In this document: piece by piece, positions 1 through 11,130 of the stretch
Layout: each line of letters opens with the position of its first letter
How positions within the stretch are numbered: position 1 is the stretch's first letter
Source of the DNA: Dipteris shenzhenensis
Taxonomy: Eukaryota; Polypodiophyta; Polypodiopsida; Gleicheniales
Length of the DNA: 64,000 bases
NCBI GenBank assembly: GCA_047967505.1
Contig: CM106539.1
Reading direction: 5' to 3' (one strand)
Position numbers and translations under genes: made by a program
The notes under the pieces: generated by a model
What the model was told of the DNA's origin: nothing
Databases searched by the model: none
Seen by the model: the letters and a program-made list of their open reading frames with translations, nothing else

Positions 1-259
1 CCACTAAGTACGGTTAGGTGGGGGAGGAAACCTTATAAAGGGAAAAAGTACACGAGGGATGTCAACATGACAAAAACCTGAAACCCTAGGGTGACCCTAG
101 GTTGAGTTCAAACTGATTATATCCTAACTCAACCATTGAATTTCAGAAGGTGTTAGGGTGATTCCAAACTGGCCGTACTACTAACTCAACCACTAGGTAT
201 GGTTATAGGGGGGGGAAACCTTATAAAGGGAAAAAGTGTCCCTAACTCTTATAACAACA
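1..259 (-). repeat. Copia 3' LTR remnant with internal duplication
   Basis: The segment ends in a CA-type terminus next to a C-rich stretch that reads as a polypurine tract on the minus strand (about 260-266). The sequence after it is similar to the 3' end of the Copia at 5711-12302, so this is read as the left LTR of a minus-strand Copia. A block containing AAACCTTATAAAGGG occurs at about 28 and again at 216, so roughly 188 bp have been duplicated inside the LTR. The left end is cut by the window edge. Confidence 0.6.
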
Positions 260-359
260 CCCCCCTACAGTGACAATGTCTAAATGTACAAGGAGTAATG
301 TCAATCACCAAACGGACGAACGGATATAAGTTGAAAGCTTTGCAAAAAGCCTTAAAATT

Positions 360-2069
360 TTCAGGAGATAAAGCTTTCGTGAAGAGATCTGCCACATTCG
401 ATGTGTAGGGCAAAAGACAAAGCTGATCTCCATGTAGCCGCTCCCTGACATAGTGACAATGTATCCCTATGTGTTGGGCTAGGCCCCTCCATTATGGATG
501 TAGATCTGCCAACATTCTGTTGTGGTTGTGAAAGCTGCCTTATACTCAGCTTCATAAGATGAGATAGCAACCGTTGATTGTTTCTTGCACAACCAAGGAA
601 TACATGATTGTCTGAGGTAGAAACAATTACCGCTGGTCGACTGCCTAGTATTAAAATCACCATCCCAATCCGAATCATTGTAAGCACGTAAATGCAAGTT
701 ACCCCGCAGAAAATAGAAAACCAAGAGATGGAGTACCTTGCAGGTATCTGAAAACACACTTCACAGCCTGTCAATGTGAGGTCTTTGGGCTGTGCATAAA
801 TTTGTTCCACTCGGATATAGCACATTGAATGTCTGGCCATGTATTACACAAGTAAATTAGGCATCCGATAGCTTGGCTGCAAATAGTAGCATCAAAGGGC
901 TCACTATCATTATGCATGGATAACTTAAGCCCTTGCTCCATAGGAGTTGTAAGAGGCTTACAATTTTGGAATTTGAAAGATTCATGCAGTTTTCCAAAGT
1001 ACTTGGACTGCAACAAACCATTTCCCTTGTCATATACAGTAAAAATTGACTGCCCAAATAACAGTGTAGCAGTCCCAAAATCAGACATCTCAAATGTCTT
1101 GTGCGATTCAGCCTTTAAATCTGCAATTTTTGCAACATTAGAACACGTGAGAAGCATGCCATCTACATACAAGACAATGAGGACCAAATCAACCCCTTCT
1201 TTCTTAACATAAGTGAGTGCTTTCATAAGTAATGTTCAGCATACCTTGGTTGGTAAAAAAGGCATCAATTTTTGCATACAAGCTGCTTCAAGCCATACAA
1301 GGCTTTCTTTAACCTACAAACTTTTATCTTCCTTTCCAGGTACAACAAAATCAATGGGCTGAGACACATAAACCTCATTTGGGAGGTCCCATTTAAAAAT
1401 GTAGTCTTGATGTCCAACTGATGTGGATATGCCATCCATATCACACCTAATGGTAGTCATACGAGGAGTGAGAGCAAAGGTCTTGTCATAATCTATACCC
1501 ATTTTCCGAGCATAGCCCTTTGCAACAAGACAGGCTTTGTACAATCAATAGATCCTTTGACCTGTGTCTTAGCTTATATACCCGTTTGCACCTATTGCTT
1601 TCTTGCCCATGGGCAAGTTCACCAAATCCCAAGTGTGGTTTTTCTGAATGGAGTCGATTTCCGCTTGCATAGCCTGCATCCAATACACAATTATCACGTG
1701 CATCATCAAAACAATAGCAAATTACTGGCCCAACTTGAATTAAAACACTTGGCATCCAGCCTTGGTTCTTGATGTTCCCTCTAGGGGCATCCCCATAAAG
1801 TATTTGCAATGGAACCTGGGGAGTGTGAATTGATTGATGCAGGGAACCATGGGAAGAGCCTTCCCTTCTTTTGCTACACCGTTAACAATGCCAGGAGGTT
1901 TCAGCTCAGGCTTAGGGGCAAGAAGCCCAGGAGAGATCCTTTTTGGAGAAGACTCTAGATTTTGCACAAATCCAAAGGGAGGCCTACTAGCAAGTATTAG
2001 GTTAAGAGGGGAGAAAACCCTAAGCTTTACGTAATTGTACAGAAGATGCATATAATTACCACCAATCAA
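360..2069 (-). pseudogene. Decayed Copia pol (RT and RNase H)
   Basis: This is a minus-strand Copia polyprotein broken by frameshifts and stops. RNase H lies at 479-757, with motifs such as NDSDWDGDFNTRQSTSG and SSYEAEYKAA. RT lies at 771-1226 (GCLIYLCNTWPDIQ, EQGLKLSMHND), and upstream RT at 1314-1544 (YKACLVAKGYARKMGIDYDK). A linker lies at about 1740-2069. The order matches the Copia at 5987-7357, which is a relative rather than a copy. The catalytic YVDD box reads YVDG. No integrase or gag is visible, so this is a truncated dead remnant. Confidence 0.8.
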
Positions 2070-3000
2070 ATGAGTGGACTAGGCATATTTATCCACAAGG
2101 AATTGAAAATTTCCATTTATCTTCATTTCGAGTGGCCATGGTGACTTTATCCAAGGGGACCTTCTAGACCATGATTATTAGAATATGATGCTAAAAAATG
2201 AAGAGAGCTGGGATCTAAAGAAGAGTATGTGTTAATATAGAGAAGGAAACGAGGGGTACGTGAAGTTGCCTGTAATTATGAAGGTTTTTAAAGTTGATAA
2301 AAGTGTGTCTGCATGTGTAGGGCCTAGGCGCATGTTTACCTTTATGTAGCAAAAACCAAGTAATTGAGAAAAGCTAAGGGAAAACCAATATATTGAAAAG
2401 GAAGGGCCTTGGGTCACAAGTGAAATAATGTACAAGTAATACAAATGACCTGATGCGGTGTAAGTGTTGGTACAGAGAGAAAAAGACGTGTGTGCAATAT
2501 TGTGTGTGATTGTACAAGTGATCGAATGCCTTGTGTGTGTGTGTGTGTGTGCATGCACACGCATCCGTCCTTCCTTCAGTAGAGTGGAGAGCTGGAATCG
2601 TCAAGGTGGTCATTACAAGCAAGGAGTGGTAAGTTGTCATCAAAAGCAAGAAGGTTGTCGGCAAGCAAGGGAATAAGGCAATGCATACGTGCAAGGGCGG
2701 TTCAACAAGAAGAAGGCAAGAGGTATCATGAGTAGAGGCAGCAAGTAGGTAGGAGAGTAGGACAAATTGAGCAAGAGTAGTGGCCTAGATGGCCATAGCG
2801 AAGCGGCAGAAGAGGTGGGATCGGCCAAGGGATGCGCTAATAAAGATAGGGTGGGGGAGGCGATGCGCGGCAATGGAGGAGGAATGTGGCAACAAGCGAT
2901 GCAATGGAAGAAGAGGTTTAGGGGCTGAGAGCACGGGGTCGTGGGAACAAGCAGCAACAAAATGGGCGAGGAGGGAGTAGATCTGCAAAGATTAGAGCTT

Positions 3001-3003
<3 letters not shown>
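2070..3003. other. Unassigned stretch with (TG)n and A/G-rich DNA
   Basis: No coding region could be supported. A (TG)n microsatellite occupies about 2529-2552. From about 2640 the plus strand is A/G-rich and its open frames are low in complexity. Similar A/G-rich DNA lies just before other LINE tails (50040-50447), so this could be the 5' untranslated region of a LINE on the minus strand. That is an inference only. Confidence 0.4.

Positions 3004-3042
<39 letters not shown>
3004..3042. repeat. (GA)n tract at a LINE 3' end
   Basis: This is a nearly pure GA repeat. It joins directly to the TTTATTAAACTC 3' terminus of the LINE to its right. On the element's own strand it reads as a (TC)n tail. 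Confidence 0.9.
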
Positions 3043-3046
<4 letters not shown>

Positions 3047-4570
3047 ATTAAACTCTTCAAAAGACTGATGGGTCTATGAGACTGTGAAAAATCATGATAC
3101 AAACAAGCTGTGTGGGTGAAGCTACTAAACGACATCCACTCCAATGCAGAATGTAAAATGATAAGTGCTGAGTGCTACACAGTCATGTCAGAATGATGAT
3201 CGTCTACACAACACTAACATCCTCATCATCAGAGCGTCAATCGTCAAGGGGAACGAGGTAGTGAGGGCATAAAGACAGAGATAGAGTGCTAGCGGTTGCT
3301 CGAGGACGTGGTCTTGTGTCATCTCCTGGTCATAGCTTTGCGTCTGACAAGGGATATTGTAACCCCTATCGGTGGAACCCCAACTCTGAACAAGGAATAT
3401 CCCCAAGTGTAATATGTGCACCCTCTATCTGAGTTGGCTCTGTGTCACGATCATGACGAGACCTCGTGGTATGGGAGTTTGCATGGAAGAAATCAGTGAT
3501 CGAGCTCTGAGAAGAGTCTATCAAGGAGGTCTGCTCTCGTGAGTGTGATCAAAGTAGGCGCTCCCGGTGTTTGACTGCCTCGTGAATGAAGGCGGCTAGG
3601 CATCTCTAGTCTGGAAAAGAGAGAAAGCGGGACAATATCCCAGAACTGTCCCTGAAGAGGCAATAGAAGCGTCCTAGTATACATGGCATCTGAAAATGAA
3701 ATGCTCCTCTGACTCAATCTCCTGTGTGTCACATAATATGCATAAGCGCCTCTCCCTGGGCAAACTCTCAACCTTGCCACTCTCAATGCGAAGTCTATGT
3801 GAAGAGACCCGAAACTACCCAATAGAGAGTGAGATAGGTGGATCTACGTATATCTTGGTGGGTCGATAAAACCCTCCGCTATGATATGTAAACAATGATC
3901 CTTGTAGAAGCTGAGCTTCACTGGAAGCTCGCTCGGTCTCAACCAGGTCTTGAAAGTGTGTAGCTGCAAAAGATCCTCACGAATGACCTGGTTGACCTCA
4001 TGAGACAGGGGAGGGGAGGAAGGCACGTCAGCGCTATACTGGAAGGGGGGGAGTCTATCCATGTGTAGTCCCAGTTGCTCAAACGATCTCTATGTGCGTG
4101 CAAACCAGCATCTCTGATCACCTGTTGCTGTTAGTGCCATAGAGGAGGACAATGCTAGCCATAGTAATTTGTTGCGTCCAGAAGTGCAATCTCTGTACCC
4201 CCTAGCCTGATATAGGTAGGTGATAACCTGAAATGCAACATTAAGCTGTAGTGGAGATGATCCAAACTCAGCTTGAATGATTTGGTGAGGAGCTGACGGG
4301 TTACTATGAATCATCTGTGATAGCATAAGAACGTGTAGGCGCTCCACCATCCGACTCTATATTTGACAGATTTGGCCCCCAACTAGGGCTGCCATAAATC
4401 CCCGCTTGGTGGACCAAGGAATAAAAAAGAAAGCCCTTGGTCCGCAGGTCCTGGAAATGTGAACGGAAGCAATGCCTCTCTAGTCTGGCCAATGAGGCGT
4501 ATCCTCTGCTCAGTCGGGCCTACATCACCGGTCTCATAGTAAAGATAGGTCCAGAGAACAGAACCCCTAG
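3043..4570 (-). mobile_element. 5'-truncated LINE with (TC)n tail
   Basis: The 3' end at about 3043-3083 carries the shared terminus (TTTATTAAA, then an AGAC/GTCT stem). The next 100 bp resemble the LINE at 45518. The body encodes in broken frames the C-terminal part of a LINE ORF2: a zinc-finger region at 3493-3822 (GRGAYAYYVTHRRLSQRSIS, parallel to GRGAYAHFVTCRRLRQRSIS in the other LINE) and post-RT sequence at 3844-4586. It stops at about 4570, where another LINE 3' terminus begins, so the RT core and endonuclease are missing. Confidence 0.8.
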
Positions 4571-5710
4571 GTATGTATATTAACATCCATGAGAGGCCTC
4601 GCAGGCCTATGAGACAAATGCAAAGCCAAATGATAACTCATACAAGCCACTAGGGGCTGAAGCAAAGGGCTCACTACAGCCCTTGCTGAAAGCTAAAGTG
4701 CTAAGCTAGTGAACAAAGTAGTAGAAGTGGAAAAATATCAAGAGAGTGTCAGGTGCTCAGAGCGAACGCTCCTATTACATGCCTAGGCTCCATATATTTA
4801 GGTAACTTAGTGGCTCTCTGATGAGATGTGAGAAGCTCTCGTATCTGTGTCTGTCGAGCTGTCTCTTGATGTGGTGGAGGGCGTGGTCTTCTCGATCGAG
4901 GTATCTGAAGGGCTACATCAAGGGTTACTCCTTGTCTCTGGTGGTCACTTCTGAGAAGGGCTGAGATGGACCGAACCTGGATCGTGCGTGGCCCTCTCCA
5001 TGTCGCATGTGGTGCGCGTATCTCCGTCTGGTAGCATCATGGTGGAGACTCCTACTGCTAGTTCATGATGCTCTCATCTCATCAAGCTCCTCTCCCTCAG
5101 CCTCGCCTGCAACTGACTCAGATGCATAGAAATCTGTAACAAGTGTCTGTGCTCTGTCGATCTCTATGACTTGTGGCCTCAATCTCTGCTGCTCTCTGGT
5201 TTGTCACATCAATATACCTCTCTGTTGTCACATCTCAATCAGATAGAGCCCAACATAGACCTGAACGGGAAAATGGATCAACCGTATAATTGGACCAAAG
5301 CCATGCCCCTCTTGGAAGAGGTAGTGATATTGTCCTCGGATCTCATAATAGACTTGGTAGACACATAGAAAGTGCTCCTCTGTCTCAATCTCCATCATCT
5401 AGCATAGTGTGCAAGTCCTCTGCTCTCTCGGTATGTCCGTAGCTCTCCCTGCCTCAATCCTCAACTGATATGATGAGACTCGTAATTAACCGATGGCAAT
5501 TCTCAATGCATGTGAGACTCTCCTGTCCTTGAGCTACCGAGGTCTGATGACAAGACCGTGCTCCGAGACCCTCAGGAAGTGGTAATGGTAGAACTAGATC
5601 TTGGTTGAGAACTCCTCTCCCCCCCAAGCCTAGATGTATGGAGCTGGAGGAGGTCCAACCATATGATACGATTGATCTCATCTCATGGGATCATCTCACG
5701 TGGTGCATCC
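4571..5710 (-). mobile_element. LINE 3' part, split by a Copia insertion
   Basis: The 3' terminus lies at about 4571-4615, with a clean hairpin at 4594-4608 (AGGCCT, 3-nt loop, AGGCCT). The tail is a degenerate GTATGTAT rather than GA. The body covers the end of the element; the frame at 5454-5681 aligns with the LQLHTY region of the LINE at 43911-45499. The copy is interrupted at 5710 by a Copia LTR and probably resumes at 12303. About 300 bp of LINE sequence appear to be missing between the two halves, which fits a deletion or an imprecise insertion. Confidence 0.7.
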
Positions 5711-5949
5711 TGTTAGATAAAGAGAGAGTAGGAGAGTCAGAGAGCTGAACGTAAGTTTGCAATAGATGAAGTGAGAAAATACAAGAAGAGGGAAAGGTTT
5801 TGTCTAAGTGACAAAACCTTATCCTTCACTAACCGTAGTTAGTGAACTAACTGTGGTTAGGGAAAAAAACTTCTAAAGAGGGAAAAGTGCCCCTACCCTA
5901 CTTATTACATTACATTGGTCACTGCTAGAATATAATAATAATGCTAACA
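5711..5949 (-). repeat. Copia 3' LTR
   Basis: This is the 239-bp LTR at the left end, with TGTTAG and CTAACA termini. It matches the LTR at 12064-12302 along its whole length with scattered substitutions. The adjacent internal sequence at about 5950-5962 reads as the purine-rich ACAGGAGGG on the minus strand, the expected polypurine tract. Confidence 0.9.
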
Positions 5950-5986
5950 CCCTCCTGTAGTGCCAATGTCATGTACAAGGAAATGA

Positions 5987-6952
5987 TCAATCACCAAAAG
6001 GAGATAAGTTCAGGGCATTGCGAAATGCCTCAAACTTTTCACATGGAAGTGCTTTGGTGAAGATCTCTGCAACATTGTCATGTGTTGACACATAGATCAT
6101 ACTGATCTCTCCTGCATGCAACTTCTCTCTGACATAGTAATAGTGAACCTCAATGTGCTTCGTGCGAGCATGAAACACAGGATTCTTTGCCACTGCTATA
6201 GCACTCTGACTATCAGTGAGAATCGGAGAAGGACCCTCCAATGAAAGATCAAGATCAGCAAACAAACGACGCAGCCAAACACATTCAACTGTCGCTGTGA
6301 AAGTTGCCCTGTACTCAGCTTCACATGAGGAGGTAGCCACTGTAGATTGTTTCTTGCTCAACCAAGAAATGCAAGCATGTCCTAGAAAGAAACAATTCCC
6401 ACTGGTGGACTGCCTAATATCATAGTCTCCATCCCAATCTGAGTCACTGTAAGCATGCATCTGCAAGTCACCCCCCTTGGGAAACATCAAGCCAAAAGAC
6501 TTTGTACCTTGCAAGTAACGGAAGATGCGTTTTACAGCTTGCCAATGCATTATCTTTGGGCTGTGCATGTACCTGCTCACCTGAGAAACTGAAAACTGAA
6601 TATCAAGTCGTGTATTGCAGAGATAAATGAGGCATCCAACAACCTGGCTATAGAGTGTGACATCAATTGATTCACTTGCATCATGCATTGTAAGCTTCAG
6701 CCCCGGCTCCATGGCAGTGGACATAGGCTTGCAATCATGCATGTTGAATCTGTCCAAGAGCTTTTGAACATACTTGGATTGAGACATAACAATGCCACGT
6801 TTCTCTTGAATAAACTGGATCCCCAAAAAGAAATGTAACAAGCCCAAGTCTGACGTATCAAATGTAGCTTTCAATTGGACTTTGAAATCTGCAATTACTT
6901 CCTCATTTGATCCGGTGAGCAACATGTCATCTACATAAAGAATGATGACCAA
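5987..6952 (-). CDS. Copia RT C-terminal half and RNase H
   Basis: An uninterrupted 321-residue frame on the minus strand. It begins with the RT catalytic box (ILYVDDMLLTGS, residues about 3-14) and continues through the RT connection (GCLIYLCNTRLDIQFSVSQV). RNase H follows, with YSDSDWDGDYDIRQSTSGN, ATSSCEAEYRA and TDSQSAIAVAKNPVFHARTK. The frame ends just before the LTR, as expected for Copia. The catalytic Asp and Glu positions look intact, although the element as a whole is dead. The N-terminal RT lies in the overlapping next frame, so one frameshift separates the two. Confidence 0.9.
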   Translation of the reverse strand: MVIILYVDDMLLTGSNEEVIADFKVQLKATFDTSDLGLLHFFLGIQFIQEKRGIVMSQSKYVQKLLDRFNMHDCKPMSTAMEPGLKLTMHDASESIDVTLYSQVVGCLIYLCNTRLDIQFSVSQVSRYMHSPKIMHWQAVKRIFRYLQGTKSFGLMFPKGGDLQMHAYSDSDWDGDYDIRQSTSGNCFFLGHACISWLSKKQSTVATSSCEAEYRATFTATVECVWLRRLFADLDLSLEGPSPILTDSQSAIAVAKNPVFHARTKHIEVHYYYVREKLHAGEISMIYVSTHDNVAEIFTKALPCEKFEAFRNALNLSPFGD

Positions 6953-7376
6953 AATATCCCCTTAGAAAGGCATCAATTTTTGCATACCATGCACCTGGGG
7001 CTTGTTTCAGCCCATACAAAGCTTTATTCAGCTTGCATACCTGATGTGCATTTTCTGAAATTTCAAAGCCCGGAGGTTGTTTGACATAAACCTCTTCCAA
7101 CAAGTCTCCATTAAGGAAAGATGTTTTAATGTCCAACTGATGAACATTCCATTCAAAATTTGCAGCCATTGCTATAACTGACCTGATGGTGGTCATCATG
7201 GATGTAGGAGCAAAAGTCTCCTTATAATCTATGCCCTTTTTCTGAGCATATCCTTTTGCAACCAGCCTTGCCTTGTACCGATCAATGGACCCATCTGGCT
7301 TTCTTTTGACTTTGAAAACCCAACGTGTACCTATGGCATTCTTGCCTTTTGGCCAAAGATGAGAAAGCATATTCAT
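6927..7376 (-). pseudogene. Copia RT N-terminal half, cut by the Gypsy insertion
   Basis: A minus-strand frame with the start of the Copia RT domain: GTRWVFKVKRKPDGSIDRYK, ARLVAKGYAQKKGIDY, ETFAPTSMMTTIRSVIAMAA and LNKALYGLKQAPGAWYAKID. True Copia sequence stops near 7357, where plus-strand Gypsy sequence begins, so the first residues of the open frame are junction sequence. The 5' continuation resumes at 9005 beyond the Gypsy fragment. The downstream RT half is in a different frame. Confidence 0.85.
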
Positions 7377-8081
7377 GAATATGTGACACGGTGTTTTTTG
7401 TGTCAGATAAGCAAGGCCGAGCGGGTGAAGCCACCCGGACTTTTACAGCCCTTGGAAATACCACCAAGTAAGTGGGAGAGCATTTCCATGGACTTTATTG
7501 TAGGGCTGCCTACAACGCAAGGAGGATATGATTCTATCCTTGTGGTGGTTGATCGTCTAACCAAGATGGCTCACTTCATTCCGACTAGAGAGTCTGTTAG
7601 TGCCCCGCAAGTGGCGGATTAAATCATTAGACATATATTTCGTCTGCATGGATTGCCTAGATCCATAGTGTCAGACAGAGATGTCAGACTTACCGGTCAT
7701 TTTTGGACAGCGGTATTTGAGACACTAAGGACTGAGTTGGGAATGAGTAGTGGGGATCATCCTGAGACGGATGGTCAGACGGAGAGAGTCAACCAGACTT
7801 TAGAGGATATGCTGAGAGCATATGTGTCATTGAGGCAACATACATGGGACAAGTGGTTGCCATTGTTGGAGTTTGCCTACAATGATAGGAAACATTCCTC
7901 TATAGGGTTCAGTCCGTTTGAACTCAACTATGGTTACAGACCAGCCAATCCAACTATAGTTGGAGTATCTCAGAAAGTGCCTAGTGCCGCGAACTTTGTA
8001 GCTCAGATGCGGGAGATGCTAGCACTTGCGAGAGCTAATATCTGCCAGGCTATGGATAGAGCCAAGGTGTATGCGGATTAA
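7359..8081 (+). pseudogene. Gypsy integrase
   Basis: Two open frames separated by a stop encode a Ty3/Gypsy integrase. The first (7359-7622) has the end of the zinc-binding region (CFLCQISKAERVKPPGLLQP) and the start of the core (WESISMDFIVGLPTTQGGYD). The second (7653-8081) continues with MPRSIVSDRDVRLTGHFW and DGQTERVNQTLEDMLRAY. The core D...D...E residues are visible in MDF, SDRD and QTERVN. A TAA after QVAD breaks the frame. Confidence 0.9.
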
Positions 8082-8328
8082 AACCAGTCTATAAGAATAT
8101 TTAGGGAAAAAGAAAAAGTTTTCTCAGAGTTCCTTCGCACTCGAAGTCGTTGACTTCAGGAGAGTGTGCTAAGTTATCACCTCGATACTGTGGGCCGTGG
8201 TTAATTCTAAAGAGAATAGGCAAGGTAGCCTATAAATTAGAATTGCCACAGGGGTGTAAGGTGCACCCAGTTTTTCATGTTTCGCGCTTAAAGAATTTTT
8301 ACATACAGGTGACTCACTAATCGAAGGT

Positions 8329-8538
8329 GTGGTTTTGTTTCAGGAGATAGAGGATAATGCGAGGCGCAAACCAACAAGAATCCAGGACCGAGGAACAATG
8401 CAAATACGAAATCGGAAGATACCCACGGTGTTGGTTGCATGGCATGGTCAGCCTCTATCCGAAGCTACCTGGGAATCCGTATATCAGTTGCGGAGAGTGT
8501 TCCCAGATTTTATCATCGAGGACGCTGATGTCTGAAGA
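8329..8538 (+). pseudogene. Gypsy integrase C-terminal chromodomain-like tail
   Basis: The frame contains RNRKIPTVLVAWHGQPLSEA followed by TWESVYQLRRVFPDFIIED and a stop. This is the pattern of the chromodomain end of plant chromovirus integrases, where it is thought to help steer integration to certain chromatin. It sits immediately before the LTR start at 8548. The stretch 8082-8328 carries the linker in broken frames. Confidence 0.8.
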
Positions 8539-8547
8539 GGGAAGGAA

Positions 8548-9004
8548 TGTTACACTCTAGCCAAGGTAGCATGACCTCGGAAGAATCAGTCGACATTTTC
8601 CTTAAAGGATCTATCTTTGTAATATATTTGTTTGCGCTTCATGTAAATGATCGGGAGGGAATTAATGTCAAGGTCCTAGGTGAGGGCTGATAGCACCAGA
8701 CTAGGTAGATCTAAGACTAAGGGCCTAACGCAAAGATTGTGCCTAGGGGCAAAGGATTTAATGCATCCCAAGAGAGGGGTGAAAAGTTGCATTAGGAAGG
8801 CCCTATATGGATGACATGTGGCATCCAGATCTATCTAGGGAATTGGGGCTTGTTGAGGCTAGTGAGAGAAGAGAAGGATTTTCACGTATGATGTCGATCG
8901 GAATTTCTCTGTCTGCTCGTCAGCTTCAGCAAGATATGGCTGGGAGGTTATTCATGGTGCTGCTCCCGTGATCTGCAGTAGAAATTAGATAGTTAGCTGT
9001 TACA
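8548..9004 (+). repeat. Gypsy 3' LTR
   Basis: A 457-bp LTR beginning TGTTACACTC and ending near GTTACA. It aligns over its length with the 5' LTR at 59307-59765 (for example AGCATGACCTCGGAAG against ACATGACCTCGGAAG, and ATCCCAAGAGAGGGGT in both). Copia sequence resumes right after it. Confidence 0.85.
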
Positions 9005-10529
9005 GCGAAGGTTGCTGTAAATTCTGAGTTTCAGCGAGGGAACCAAATGCTATAGGAAGCATCCCCTCAAACACATCATTTGAAGAGGCTGGAATCTGAA
9101 ATTTAGCATGTGTATGTGCAGAATTTTCAGAGAATATAACATCTCTACTAACAAAAATCTTGTGTGTAGCAGGATTGTAGAGACGATAGCCTTTGCTTTG
9201 TGAACTATATCCCACAAAAATGCATTTGAGTGCCTTATCTGACAACTTGTGTTTGAACTCCACAAGCACGTGGGCATATGCAACACAACCCAAAACTCTA
9301 AAATGGTCCACGAAAGGCTTTCTCCCATGCCATGCTTCATAGGGAGTGATTGTCTTCAAAGCCTTTGTAGGAGCCCAATTTAAAATATAGGTTGCACACA
9401 TGAGGCCTTCCAGCCAAAACCTGTGAGGCAACTTCTTACTTGTGAGCATGCATCCCATTTCCATTGCGGTGCGATTCTTCCGCTCAGCTTTGCCATTCTG
9501 TTGAGGTGTAAGCCTCACTGTAAGTTGATGCATGATGCCTTTTTCTTTCAAAAATGTCTCAAATATTCGAAGTGTCTGCACCTTGAGTGCTGTCTCATTC
9601 TCAACGATAGCCACAAAGTGTTTGAAATGCATAAACACTTCTAATTTTGCCTTGAGACCATAGACCCAAGTGTAGTTGGTGAAGTCATCTATGAATGTAA
9701 ATAAATAGAGATAACCCCCAAAAGCAGCTGTCCTCATGGGACCGCAGACATCATTGTGAATAAGCTGTAATTTCCGTGTAGCTTTCACTGCACCATCCTT
9801 TTTTAATGGAAGTCTATGCATTTTGCTAAGAATGCAGCCTTCACATGCATGAGGAGGAGGCAATTCCAAGGGAGGCAATGCATCAACCATATCATGCCTC
9901 TGAAGTGTCATTAAGCTGCCATAATTCATGTGCCCATACCTGGCATGCCATAACTCCGCATTCGCAGCAGTGGGAGTGCTAACTGATAATGCAAGATGGG
10001 ATCTTTTTTCATATAGATCAAGCTGAAAAAGACCTCGATACAAAGTGCCAGACAACATCAAAGCATATTCATTTTCTATGTCTCTGACTGCACACTTGTG
10101 ATCATAAAAAACAACCTGAAATCCTCCTCTATTGAGTGAGGACACTGAAAGTAAATTCTTCTTTATCCCTGGCACATAGAGTACATCTGAAATTCTGAAA
10201 TCTGTGCCATCAGTGGATGTGAGAATAATGTCTCCCACTCCACACACTGAATAAGAAGGATTATTCGCACAAGTTACCTTCTTCTTGGTGGGTAAAGAAT
10301 GCAGAGTTACAAATAGACTCTTCTTGGAAGTGATGTGCTTTGAAGCACCACTGTCAAAATACCAAGTATGAAGTGTCTCATCAACACTAAAGGAGCATTC
10401 ATCCTTTGAAGGATCGTAACTGCGAGTCAAGAAAGCATATGGGTCATCATCTTTAGTGGCTGTAATATCAGAGCTACCCACTGAAAAATATGAAGTGCAA
10501 GATAGAAAGGCATAGTGCTCTTCAACCAA
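9000..10529 (-). pseudogene. Copia protease and integrase
   Basis: An open minus-strand frame of 509 residues. The aspartic protease motif is WYFDSGASKHIT (residues about 56-67). The GAG-pre-integrase motif is LWHARYGHMNYGSL, followed by the zinc-binding CEGC region. The integrase core has HNDVCGPMRTAAFGGYLY, FTFIDDFTNYTWVYGL and QQNGKAERKNRTAMEMG. The usual second catalytic block (SDNGGE) is missing: VQTLR runs straight into IFETFLKEKG. That internal deletion removes a catalytic Asp, so the integrase cannot be active although the frame is open. The last codons run into Gypsy LTR sequence. Confidence 0.9.
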
Positions 10530-10552
10530 GTTGGCTGCAACATCTCCTCCAT

Positions 10553-11130
10553 CATGAGAATGTGGAACTGATGCATCTTACACAGCCATACTGGAATCCC
10601 TTTTCTTCTCTTTGGCTACACGCTTCTTGCACTCTCTAATATAATGACCTGGCTTTTTGCAATAATGACAGATGCCCTTCTTTTTCTACTTATTTGTATC
10701 ACCCTTTGCCTTATAAGAAGGCTGTCCCCAGAATCAGCTTTATGCTGATGTGTGGGCTGATTGGCATGTGGCTTTTACTTGGGCTTGAACTTGGAGAGCA
10801 TAGCATGCTCGCCAGCCTGGGTTGCCATATTTCTACGAGTTTGTTCCTCCTGCAACGGAAGTCCTACCAACTCGTGAAAGGAGAGAGGATTGCTGCCCCC
10901 CCTTAGTGACAAATTCAGCGAGGTGGAAACCAAGATAGGACTCATGAAGAGAGTTCAGAGTGGTGGTGATCATCTCTGAATCCGGAATGACTTCATCAAT
11001 ATTGATGTCTGCCAACCAAGATATTGCGAACCATGAAACTCCACAAGGAGTAGTTGGTGCCATCCAACTTATCCTCCTGTGTGAGAACCCGGAACACCTC
11101 ATTGGAGTTGTTCTGAGCCATTTATACCAG
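10553..11130 (-). pseudogene. Copia gag remnant with zinc knuckle
   Basis: Broken minus-strand frames carry the Copia gag. At about 10615-10680 a CCHC knuckle reads CHYCKKPGHYIRECKKR (C-X2-C-X4-H-X4-C). Upstream, at 10833-11100, are pieces of the UBN2-type capsid region (DEVIPDSEMITTTLNSLHES). Stops and frameshifts separate the pieces, and the N-terminal half of gag is not recognisable. Confidence 0.75.

Larger units (their letters stand above)
7358..9004 (+). mobile_element. Gypsy (chromovirus) 3' half with one LTR
   Basis: A plus-strand Ty3/Gypsy remnant nested in the Copia. It contains integrase (7359-8081), a chromodomain-like C-terminus (8329-8535) and a 3' LTR (8548-9004). Gag, protease, RT and the 5' LTR are absent. 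The left junction with Copia RT is abrupt at about 7357, so the copy was truncated after or during insertion. Its LTR belongs to the same family as the LTR at 59307-59765. Confidence 0.85.

Noticed and set aside
5705-5710. Target duplication for the old Copia (CATCC against TCCGA)
   Set aside because: Only three bases coincide, and LINE sequence is missing between the flanks, so no duplication is claimed.
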